This document shows, in pieces, positions 1-9,800 of a DNA stretch of 64,000 nucleotides (positions are counted from its first letter, which is position 1; the number at the start of each line of letters is the position of its first letter). The translations under genes were made by a program, and so were the position numbers. The stretch is from Paramyrothecium sp. XJ0827 (taxonomy: Eukaryota; Ascomycota; Sordariomycetes; Hypocreales; Stachybotryaceae). Location: contig JAJFPB010000014.1 in the NCBI GenBank assembly GCA_020881915.1, positions 1-64,000 of the forward strand, read 5' to 3'. The notes under the pieces are model-generated. The model was not told where the DNA came from. It saw nothing but the letters and a program-made list of their open reading frames with translations, and ran no database searches.

Positions 1-35
1 CATCGAGAAACTCCTCAGACACTTGACTGGAGTCG

Positions 36-1003
36 ATGACAACTTCCTGGGACCACTTGGACCTTTCAGTATCACTTACACCTTTGCCAACGTCGCCTTG
101 GCACACTGCACCCTGTCGCTCGGGATCACCGTCGCCAGGACAGGTGAATCCAGACGTTCCAATCAACTTCAAACGCATTCGAGGCCTCATCTTCGCCATG
201 GAACGAACGGAACTGGCCCTGATGTATCCAGTCCACCGGTCTGGCAGGTCGCTGGCCGACCCATCCCTCTCCAGAGGCAGCCAGGTCAGAACCATCCTGC
301 AGCATGACTGGAGTGTGCAAGCACCACCAAACCAAGTCGATGAGATCATTGACGCAAATGAATACGACTGGAGACCTCGAGAAACCCCTCGAGCGAAGCG
401 TCGTGATGCTGCGCTGGCCCGCACTTCCGCTGTCGCTCGTCGCTCGTCACGTGCTGAGCATGCTTCACGTGATACCGTCATTCCCTCTATCGAGAGAGAG
501 GTAGTATTGGCGAGTGACAAGCGCGGGTCAAAAGGCCCATCGAAAGACAGCCGCACTCTCCCTCGGGGTCAGAAAGGGGAGCAACCCCGTCGTAGCCCTA
601 GGAGGCTCAGGAGTCCTTCCATGGACCACCAACTCCGTGCGCTTGGCGCCTGGAGCGACGCAAGCATCGTCCGCCACAGAGGCCTTCCGGGTGAATTCCT
701 GGAGGATGACAAACAGTTCCACGCTGCTTTGGTCATGCCCAAGTCTCCCCGACAGGGCAGATTAGCAACACCGGAGCTGGTGCCCCTGTCCGGAGACCAT
801 GAATTCTGCGCATGTTGCGTGGATGCACAAGATGAGTTTGACGAGTCATGGTACATGGCAGGAAGGGCCAAGATGAACGCTCAACGTAAGTCGTATCTGT
901 GCGGGAGATGTCTGAGAATGCGAGCTGACCGTCGTTAGTGGAGGCTGCCATGGCGCACATTGCGGCGACGTCGGCTGGCGGGAGGCGGCGGCTGGAGTTC
1001 TGA
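36..1003 (+). CDS. Unrecognised protein, two exons, possibly 5'-extended
   Basis: I do not recognise this protein. The frame opens at an ATG at 36 and runs to 885, where a clean donor (GTAAGT) starts a 53 bp intron (886-938) with a GCTGAC branch-like site and a TTAG end. Exon 2 (939-1003) closes the frame after about 21 more residues, giving roughly 304 aa. The middle is rich in Arg and Ser. The last 60 residues hold a small Cys pair (FCACC), acidic residues and a Lys/Arg/Ala-rich tail, and look the most protein-like. A stop lies just upstream in this frame (24-26), so 36 may be the true start. Another frame is also open from the window edge to about 142, where a possible GTGAAT donor occurs, so an upstream exon cannot be excluded. 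The 3' exon junction is convincing; the 5' half is doubtful. Confidence 0.4.
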
Positions 1004-1919
1004 TTGCGACTAGGCTTTGATGTGAAGCTGCAGAAGCACGGAGAAAACTGACGATGTGATTTCGATTGGAGCATGGCGTCTGGCGTTGCAGGGACTGAGT
1101 TAAGCCTGTCAGGGACGGCGCATAATGAACTCGTGGACGGTCGGATTTCCTTTGATTGCGAGGTTTTTGGATACTCTTTGGATATGAAGATTCAGGACAT
1201 AATGAAAGAAAGCATGAGTATTGAGTTCCAATCGTGATAGAAGACGTCTTGAGATGAAGTCGGTCATCATGAGCACCTCACTGGATGATGAGTGCGGAGG
1301 TAATTACACGAGGATATCCGCAAGACCCATCGTTGCAATTAGTGGGTAAAACAGTCTTTAAAAAATGTGAGAGGATTATTCGTGATCGATCAAAAGACGT
1401 GCCAGAAACCACAACAAAATTTCACGCAAGGATCGTTTGGTGAAGCTGGCGATCTTGAATGGGTGTGGTGGTGAGACGTTTAGTGCTGAGGTAGTCGGGG
1501 CGGGAAGTGGAAGTGGAGAGGTCCGAGGTGGAGGGAATTGGATGGAGGGGAGGTGGCGGCGCGGCAGGACCCCAAACGGCCGGGACGCCTCAACGCCTTG
1601 ACGCCTCAGGCCGAAAGTGGCCGTGTCTGCCTAGTGCTTCCACAAATAGAAGCGCCCATCGTCGTCCAGATATGAGCACAGCACCGTTCTACACCATACC
1701 TTAACTCGAGGTGATCTGTGTCACCACGTCGCATCAGTCATCGGCTTTGAACCCTTTTCAGGTCATGAACGGAATAAGTTGTATTGTGTCCTTCTCGGGA
1801 CATGCTCCAAAGAAAATTTCTAAATCGAATCGCTCCGTGCCATAAATGCGTCATCCAATGTACTCCAAACCAGGGGCCATGGCCCATAATGCATCATCTA
1901 TACCGTCTTCCTTTATCAT
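1004..1919. other. Intergenic stretch, no gene seen
   Basis: Lies between the stop codon of the first gene and the 3' end of the dioxygenase gene. It has A+T-rich patches around 1190-1460 and scattered short open frames that lack splice signals or protein-like composition. It probably holds the two 3' untranslated regions. I see no repeat or RNA gene. Confidence 0.5.
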
Positions 1920-3313
1920 CTAACACGATCTAGCACCTTCTAACCTCCTCAGCCTGCCGGCCTCCGAGGTCTCGTCTCTCGACTCCTTCAGGAACGGAAT
2001 CAGCATCGTGCCGCCCGTGCCCGTGAGCTGCGGCTGCTGCTCCAGCTTCTTCTTCTTCTCGGCCTCTTCAGCTCGGCCTCCGCCCACCGACGACGACAGG
2101 CTCGCCAGGTTCTGGCGCTTGCTGCCCGTCCACGGCTGCTTCGATGGTAGGATGATGTACCGCGTGACGATCTGGATGTGCTTGTTGCGGAACTGCGCGA
2201 GCGCCTCGGCGGCCGCGGCGTAGGCCTCCCGCAGCCTTCGCACCGACTCGCCCTGCTCGTGCTCCGCCGCCAGCGCCAGCTCGCGGATGCTTCCTAAGCG
2301 CGCCACGTGCGTGAGGAACCGCCGGTGTGGGCCCGGCATGTACTCGCGCACCTCGTTGTGGAAGCTCTTCTGGCCCGCGCTGCCGTGCGTCTTGTGTTCG
2401 ACGCCCAGAACCACGTCGAAGAACTGGATCAGCGAGCTCTGACCGTTGCTGCCGCCGCGGAGGTGGCGCCACTCGCCTCGGCCATTGCCCTCGTCGTAGA
2501 AAACGCCGCGCGGGAGGCCCGCCGCGGCCATGTTCATGCTGCCGGCGAGGAAGGGTCGGATGCGGTGGTAGAAGGTCATGGGGTCGCACTTTTCGTACAT
2601 GCGCTCCAGCATGGCGCCGACGCCATCAATGCACTGCCGGAGCTCGTTGAGGGCCTCCGTGACCACGTGGTAGTCCCGTGTCTTAACTGCATCGAGGGCC
2701 TGCAGCATGCGGGGGATGATGCCGGCGGCCTTGGCCTCCATGGCCACGCTGATCAAGAGGAACCATGCCTCGGACTCGGTACCGGTAAAAGAGACCAGTG
2801 TCTTGAGGCTGTCAATGTCGGAAAAGTCGTTCCCCGAGGAAGTAAAGTTCCATAGGTTGGCGGCTGCGTAGGACAGCACAGGAGGTAGCTCGAGGTGTTC
2901 CGAGACGCGGAGAAAGGGTACTGATATTGACGGAGGTAGGATCTGGTAGCAATGTCAGCCAAAGCACTGAAAATGGCCAGGGAAGCACTCACCTCTGCTG
3001 GCTTGTCACCACCCCACACGTAGGCATGTGTAGCAAAGGCCAGCATCATGTACGCTCTCCGCCACTCTGCCTCGTTCCTCAACTTGTCCGTTGACAGGAC
3101 CGGCAGGCGGTCGATGGCATCGCGGATACCGTCGCTCTCAATCAGCTGTGACAGATGTTGCGCGACGAGCTCCCACGGCTCATAGTAGGGATCTGACAGC
3201 TGTGTCGAGGGCGACTCTGCGGGAAGGAAGGCGTTCTTGGTGACGGCGAACTTCTTGAGGTCCGCACTCGGTCGCTCGCTGGGATTCCCCAAGATGACTG
3301 CGTGAGGCGACAT
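1920..3313 (-). CDS. Indoleamine 2,3-dioxygenase (heme, tryptophan catabolism)
   Basis: Cytosolic heme dioxygenase that opens the indole ring of tryptophan to give N-formylkynurenine, the first step of the kynurenine route to NAD or anthranilate. Exons are 3313-2993 and 2942-1920; the 50 bp intron (2992-2943) has a GTGAGT donor and CAG end and keeps the frame, giving 447 aa, within the usual fungal IDO range. Family motifs are clear: WGG in exon 1, GGSNGQS near residue 270, MPGPH near 309, and KHIQIVTRYI, whose His (about 362) matches the proximal heme ligand of human IDO1 (His346). A GTGGT block follows near the C-terminus, as in the family. The ATG at 3313 was chosen because the residues after it begin the N-terminal domain; an in-frame GTG further upstream is not needed. 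It is divergent from kynureninase, the enzyme acting two steps later. Fungi often carry several IDO paralogues, so the exact paralogue is unknown. Confidence 0.93.
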
Positions 3314-4422
3314 GTTGATCGCCTTGTGGAGGGACAAGGGGAGGGTGTTCTTTGTATGTGGGGACAACAACTCAGGACGATGTGTGGTAAGAAAGACGAA
3401 GCAAGGATACAGTAGACGGTGACCGACTCAAACGAGCTGCGTCGTTACTTTTAGGAGAGGAGGGCTGAGAGGTGATGGCTACACAACGTCAAGCTAGAAG
3501 ACGGCGGATATATGAAGTATTAGAACCTCAAGCCCAAGGGGAGCAGAGGAGCACTACAAGTACTAGCAGACTCGCGCCATCCAACACAATCGTCCGATTG
3601 TCTGGGCGCTCGCCCGTCCTTGCGGGCTTCCCTCGATCCGCATCACATAATATAGTGTTGGGTACGGCTCATGCGAAACCCTCCGCGTCATCCGCACTTC
3701 CGTACCGCAAGGAAGGCAAACAAAAAAAAAAAACCGACACCGCACACCAACATCCGAAGCGCCGCCTAGGATCCGCAGCGGGTTCGAACGGCTGGGGCCG
3801 AGTTCTGGGAGAGAGGAAAAGAAGAGGGTCCGGCTTTTGCCCAGCTTTGACTTTTCTATTTCATGAGGGAAAGGCCCAAAGGCCGGGAATAGCCCTGTGA
3901 TGACGCTATGTTCCGAACGGCCACACCCCCCTTTACACAACGGTGTCCAAGACTCTGTCTCATCTGCGAATCGGGCGGTGCGCGGATGTCGAAACGGGCA
4001 AGTAGCAAAACGGCTCTCTCGGCTGGGGGAAGGGTGCGGATCCCCATTGTCTGCAACATGGCACCCGGCCCACATATTTGTTCGGCTGGCCTCGGGACAC
4101 GGAAGTGCGGAATTTCGGATGCTTGTCTGCGTTTCTGCTTGCATGGACTAGCTGGGAGCTATCGACTCGAGACCGCCAGCAAAGCTTCGGTCCGGTTGGT
4201 GGAGGAAGCGGGAGGAATCCACAAGGGGCAATTAATTGGTTGACGACGGCCTCAAGACGCTGCCGCGGGCACCATGGTTTCGAAGCATAAGGTGTGCCGG
4301 AATTCCTCACTTGATTCTCGTCCTCTCCCTGGATATCATCACGGCCTTTCCTCCCTTTTCCCTCTCTTTCTCTTCCCAAGAACATCCTCGAGTCTTGAGA
4401 CCACAGTTCTTGCTTTCTCAAC
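3314..4422. promoter_or_regulatory. Shared divergent promoter region of IDO and kynureninase
   Basis: About 1.1 kb separates the two divergent start codons and holds no convincing gene. On the kynureninase side there is a C/T-rich tract at about 4340-4380, the usual fungal core-promoter composition just upstream of an ATG. An A-run lies at 3721-3733. A palindromic CGG-T-CCG element occurs at 4188-4194, a form that Zn2Cys6 proteins can bind. That link to the nearby regulator is inference only. Confidence 0.55.
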
Positions 4423-6014
4423 ATGTCCGACCTCTCATCATACGTCGAGCGCCTCCGCGGCGGCGCCCCCGCCAAGTTCCCCGGCGACGCCAACTCACTC
4501 GCCTTTGCCCAGAAGCTCGACTCGCAAGACTCACTGAGCCACCTCCGCGATGAGTTCGTGCTGCCGACAAAGGCATCGCTGAAGAAGAAGGCCCTGGACG
4601 GCACAATCCCCGGCGCAGCCTGTAAGTTTGACATGCTCCTCCAATAGATTGATGAGAATCCATCATGAGAATCAAGAGAATCAATGACGTTGACCCTTCC
4701 TCCGCAGCTCAAAACGGCACCGCCGTCAACGGCCATGCTGCCAACGGCCACGCGGCCAACGGCTCGTCGAGCCCAGACGACAAGTGCATCTACTTCGTCG
4801 GCAACTCGCTCGGCGCGCAGCCCAAGGCCGTGCGGCGCTACATCGACGCGCAGCTCGAGACGTGGGCGTCCATCGGCGTCAACGGGCACTTCGCGACGCT
4901 GGGCGACTCGCCCCTGACGGCGTGGCAGGACCTCGCCGAGGACTGCGCGCGCAAGTCGTCGGACCTCGTCGGCGCCTCGCCCTACGAGATCGTCGTCATG
5001 AACACGCTCACCGTCAACCTGCACCTCATGCTGGCCAGCTTCTACCGGCCCTCGGAGAAGCGCCACAAGATCATCCTCGAGTGGCGGCCCTTCCCCAGCG
5101 ACTACTTCGCCATCGAGAGCCAGGTCGCCTGGCACGGCCTGGACCCGGAGCGCAGCATGGTCAAGATCCAGCCCGACGAGGGCTCGTCGCTCATCCCCAC
5201 GGAGCGCATCCTCGCCACCATCGACGAGCACGCCGACGACACGGCCCTGCTCCTGCTGCCCGGCATCCAGTACTACTCGGGCCAGCTGTTCGACATCCCG
5301 CGCATCACCGCCTACGCCCGCGCCCGCGGCATCGTCGTCGGCTGGGACCTCGCCCACGCCGCCGGCAACGTCGAGCTGCGCCTGCACGACTGGGACGTCG
5401 ACTTTGCCTGCTGGTGCACCTACAAGTACATCAACGCCGGGCCCGGCGCCATCGCCGGCGCCTTCGTCCACGAGCGCCACGGCGGCGTCGAGCTGGCCGC
5501 CGACGAGGCCGGCCGCGCCACCTACCGCCCGCGCCTGACGGGCTGGTACGGCGACGACAAGAAGGTGCGCTTCAACATGGCCAACAAGTTCCAGCCCACC
5601 CCCGGCGCCGCCGGCTACCAGCTCTCCAACCCGTCCGCCATCGACCTCGCCAGCCTGTCGGGCGCCCTGTCCGTCTTCAACCAGACCAGCATGGCCGCCC
5701 TGCGCTCCAAGGCCCTCGTCCTGACCGCCTACGCCGAGCACCTCCTCGACGGCATCATCGCCGACTCGCGCGGCCAGGACACGCCCCTCTTCCGCGTCCT
5801 CACCCCGCGCGACCCCGCCCAGCGCGGCACCCAGCTCAGCGTCATGCTGCGCGACGGCCTCCTCGACCAGGTCAGCGCCGCCCTCGAGGACAACGGCGTC
5901 CTGTGCGACAAGCGCAAGCCGGGCGTCATCCGCGTCGCCCCCGTGCCGCTGTACACCAGGTTCGAGGACGTCTGGCGGTTCATGCAGGTGCTGCGACAGG
6001 CGCTGGAGGTGTAA
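4423..6014 (+). CDS. Kynureninase (PLP enzyme)
   Basis: PLP-dependent hydrolase that cleaves kynurenine or 3-hydroxykynurenine to anthranilate or 3-hydroxyanthranilate plus alanine. Exons are 4423-4621 and 4708-6014; the 86 bp intron (4622-4707) has a GTAAGT donor and CGCAG end and joins in frame, giving 501 aa. Visible family features are FVGNSLG near residue 95, WRPFPSDYF near 192-200 for PLP contacts, WDLAHAAGN (Asp280, His283), and [11 protein letters not shown] with the Schiff-base lysine at about 306. Conserved blocks continue to the end ([16 protein letters not shown]). An Asn/Gly/His/Ala-rich insert with a repeated NGHAA unit sits immediately after the intron, before the conserved core; it is likely a species-specific linker. 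The gene shares a promoter region with IDO. The kynurenine formamidase linking them is not in the window. Confidence 0.95.
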
Positions 6015-6644
6015 TTTGCAGTGGTGGTGGTGGTGGTGGTGGTGATGGTGGTGGTTTTTCATATGAGTCTTCTCTACGGTGTTTTGGGCGGTATGGAAAA
6101 AGGATGCACTTTCAAGCTGTATTATGATAGCATTTACGATTCGGTTTATGATGGGCGTCTGGGTCTAGAATATGATGCAGGTTTTACATGAATATAATCC
6201 CTATTTTTAATTACAATCGTGCGTGAGCACTTTGATCTTTCTATTGCCGACAAGTGCAGTGGTCCTTGAGCCGGTGATGCAATCCGCGCCGTAAAAAGCT
6301 ATGTACAAGGTCTCATTGCATAATCACGTTGCAATCGTTACAACTACACCCCAGCATCGAGTAGAGTTGCATTGAATTCGTAACCGCACTGGCGGGTCCC
6401 ATCCGAGGGGACTCGGATACGGAACCTCGGAACCAGAGAGCCATCCGTGTCCGACGCCGTCTTTCCGCCCCCACGGGAGCCATTTCTTCGCCTTGACATC
6501 GGACCAAGGTTGGCACTTGCGTTTCACGCCGAGGCCTATCGCATCTACGCGTCTCCCGTTATTCACCGATGTTCATCTTGCCTCTGTAGGCTATTCCAGG
6601 AAAGGTATTCCCCTCGGGTCGAGGAACATGCAGCCCGCCTCAGC
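6015..6644. other. Convergent 3' intergenic region
   Basis: Lies between the stop codons of kynureninase and the convergent Zn2Cys6 gene. It begins with a GGT/GTG microsatellite, then A+T-rich 3' flank with several possible polyadenylation-type stretches near 6120-6240. I see no gene. Confidence 0.5.
6021..6056 (+). repeat. (GGT)n microsatellite in kynureninase 3' flank
   Basis: About twelve GGT/GTG units with one GAT interruption begin six bases after the kynureninase stop codon. On the minus strand they spell a run of histidine codons, which produces a spurious long antisense frame through kynureninase. Confidence 0.9.
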
Positions 6645-9147
6645 TCAGGGAGGGTTGCTTGACCCCAGATAGTGCGCCAGGTCTATCCCTCCCCCCGCCT
6701 CCAACAGCGGGAACAGGTTCAGGGCCGACCCCATGTCGCCGTCGTTGCCGAAGTTACCGTTCCAGTAGTTCGCATCCGGTGTCTGCAGCAGGGACTCGGT
6801 GAGCCCCAGGAACGCCGCATCGATGTCGCCCAACCGAGGGGGGCTCGTCGGCCCTTGCGCCCCCAGCTGGTGGTTCTGCTGCAGAAACGACCTGTCCAGG
6901 AGGTCGCGGTGCCGGGGCGTCCCCGTCGATGTCGTCGTCGCCGCCGGGCTCGCCCCCTGGCTGCCCACCATGCCGGCGCTCCTGTAGTGCCGGGCGGGCG
7001 AGCTGGTGCCGCCCGCGCGCGTCTCGTGCGGGATCAGCCCGAAGAGCTGGCTGCTGCTCTCGGTGCGGCGCATCCGCTCCTGCAGCTCGCGCCTCTCCAG
7101 GTACTCGAGGGCCGTGGTCAGCAGGGACTGCGCGATGAGCGAGTACTGCGTGGCGTGCGTGTCGTTCTTGGCGAAATGGTCGAGGGCCTGGATGGACATG
7201 CGCGTGTACTTCTCGAGGATGCGGCCGAAGCCACCGAGAAGACCGACTCCCAGCACCAGCGAGGATGCAAAGAGCCATGATCTAGATCTCAAGTTAGTCC
7301 ACAAGTCCAATGCTATAGAAGAAATTGAGAGTCCGATGGACCACATACATTAGCATTGGTAATCTCCCATTTAACAGGCCTCGCTCAATCAGATCCAGGA
7401 TCGGATCCACCATCAAACTGGCCGCGTCGATACACGCATCCGCCAGCTTGGACTTCCCCGACGGGAGCCCGGCCCTGCCCGCCGCAGCACCGACCGCCGC
7501 ACCCGCCGCCGTCCCGGGCCCCTCGGACAGCCGCCGGCAGAGCTCGTACATCAGGAACGGCCGCGACACCAGCATCACGGCGTAGTAGTACGACGACAGC
7601 ACCTGGCACGCGCCGCTGACCTGGGCTTCGCTGCGCCCACCGCTGCCACCGCCGCCCTCCAAGGCGTCCTTGAGCGGCGCGAGCCAGCGCACCGACCAGT
7701 CGCGCAGCTGGAGCGACACGCCCTCGGTCAGCTGCAGCGAGATCTTCTTGCGCGAGTAGATCTGCACGACGATGCCCTCGATGATGAGCAGGATCTGCAC
7801 CGAGGCGTCGAGCAGGTCCAGCGGCGCCGCGGCAGACCCATGGCCCCCGCCCCCGCCGGCGCCACCGTCTCCGTACGGGACGGTGCAGTCCACGTCCGAC
7901 GTGGCCGGCGGGCGGCCCATGGACGTGCTGAGGAACAGGTCGACGATGCGCAGGCTCTTCCACAGCCGGTCGCGCTGGCGGTGCAGGTCCGCGCCGAAGC
8001 GCGCGTTCACCTCCGTCCTGTGCAGGCCGACCGAGTGGGCGGCGCGCACGGCGATGCCGAAGTAGAGGAAGGCGCCGTTGATCTGGCACGAGCAGAGCAT
8101 GTAGACGGTGATGAGGATGTACACCTGCACCGTGCCGACGCTCAGGCTGGCGCTCAGGTCGGCGTACGCCCGGTCGCAGGCGTACTCAAAGTACGTCTGG
8201 GAGAGCTCCTCGTCGTCCGCGTACCGCCCGATGGCCAGCACCAGGTAGTTCACCACCGACGTGACGTCGTCGGGCTGCCGGTCCAGGTTCGCCCACAGGA
8301 TCAGGTCGTCGACCAGCTTCGCGTTGTCGAATAGGTCCGCGAGCCCCGTCGTCGCCGTCAGGTACGCCGCCACCGCCGCGTGCACGTCCGCCGGCCTTAC
8401 CCCCGGCGGCCCCGCCTGCTGGAGGTGATGTGATGGGTGGAAGGGCATCGCCCGCCGGTTGGCGTGGCCGCGGCTGGGCGCGTTCTCCAGGACCGAGTAC
8501 CGGCTCGTCTGCGGCGCAAAGGCGTCGTGGGCGACCCTCGTGGTGACGATTTGTCTGATGCTCTGGAAGAGGGACAATGGAGCGCAGTCGCCGATGAAGA
8601 TGAGCTTGCCCTGCGCATCGCACAGCAGACGGGCTTCGCGGGGCACCTCGGTGTCGTCCTCGGCCGAAGCATCAAGGGCCTGACGAGTTGGTTGAGCAGC
8701 CAGAGATTCGGTAGGTGCCGGAGTGAAGTGTGTCGTAGCCGGCGTTGTCGTCGCAGTGTTTGTTCTCCCTCCGGCCACAGGCGTGCCATTCCTTAGTGCC
8801 CCTTCGCTATCCCTTCGATCACTCCCATTGTGCTGGCCCCTCTCCCTCGGCGACAGGCTCCGCCGCCTGCGCGGTGCATCTCCCTGCGGCGGCGGCGGCG
8901 TCGAGCCTCCCCGGGCCTCGCCGACATCGACACCGGCCCCGGCACCGGCGCCGACCCTCCTCCTCCGGCGCTGGCGCTGCCTCTGCGGCGAGTAGTGGCA
9001 CGACTCAGGCCGCTGGCGTCGCGCGCAGTAGCTGCACGGCTGCTTGCCGTCGCACTTGACCTTGCGCGCCTTGCACCCGTCGCAGGCGTTGGAGATGCGG
9101 CTGCGGATGTAGTGCACCTCTGCTGGCGACGAGGCTTCCGCCGTCAT
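6645..9147 (-). CDS. Zn(II)2Cys6 transcription factor next to kynurenine genes
   Basis: Fungal binuclear zinc-cluster regulator, expected in the nucleus. Exons are 9147-7349 and 7281-6645; the 67 bp intron (7348-7282) has a GTATGT donor, CTAAC branch and CTAG end. The product is about 811 aa. Cysteines at about 22, 25, 32, 38, 41 and 50 give the pattern C-x2-C-x6-C-x5-C-x2-C-x8-C. A basic Arg-rich stretch follows. Residues about 280-480 contain the fungal-specific transcription factor domain, with blocks such as RAAHSVGLHR and GRPPATSDVDC. The ATG at 9147 was chosen because it lies about 20 residues before the first cysteine; the upstream in-frame extension has poor composition. It converges on kynureninase and, with IDO, forms a possible pathway trio. 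A regulatory link is plausible because such regulators often sit beside their targets, but nothing in the sequence proves it. Confidence 0.88.
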
Positions 9148-9800
9148 TGTCCATTCGGATGCTCGGTGGCTGCAAGGATTGGTTGATAGCGGTTCCTTTG
9201 GGTGTTTTTTTTTTGGTTGGTGTAACTGAGACACGGGAGCGCGGATCTTCTTTAGGCGTGGGCCATCGGGCCATTTCGGGATTCGGCTCATCCGAGCTTC
9301 CGCACATCCGACTCGGAGGACGGGTGGTGCGGTTCATGACTACTACGTCAGTGAGCATTCCATCATCTTGCAGAGCGCAGGATGGCATTCCCATGTGACT
9401 GGGATTATCCTGTTTCGACTCAGGTAGATCCGATCCAGTACTAAGAGTGTGTAACGGTCGGGGGCACCAATCACAATCGACAATCACAGTCACTTTCAAA
9501 CCACACTGAAAAAATCCACGCGAGATCTTCAAACGTAGTTGTCATTCTCATTCAGTCTCAGTACGAGACTCCGCACTATCCATACCAGCTAAAGAAACAT
9601 GCTATGCACCTCTGCCCCTCATGCACAGATGATGCCCAGGTATCCCCAAACGCCGGCCGCCGGTAACTGCTTCATCATCGAGATGGGCTGCATACTCGGC
9701 TTAAGACCTTGACAAGATGATGATGGTAGAACTAGAAAAAAAGGGGGTTGCCCTCAAAATTAGACACATGAAAGAAAGCGAGATGTCGTCATGCTGATCC
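9148..9800. promoter_or_regulatory. Upstream region of Zn2Cys6 gene and 3' flank of kinesin gene
   Basis: About 650 bp between the regulator start codon and the kinesin stop codon; both genes are on the minus strand. A T-run lies at 9208-9215. No convincing gene, repeat or strong TATA box was seen. Confidence 0.45.

Noticed and set aside
3960..6062. 700-codon minus-strand frame through kynureninase
   Set aside because: It is antisense to a clear PLP enzyme, starts with a histidine run produced by the GGT microsatellite, and is rich in Val/Gly/Ala/Glu as expected for the complement of GC-rich codons.
4784..6127. 447-codon frame overlapping kynureninase in another frame
   Set aside because: Arg/Pro/His-rich shadow of the real frame.
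7385..8089. 234-codon frame overlapping the first Zn2Cys6 gene
   Set aside because: Shadow frame; the true frame carries the transcription factor domain.
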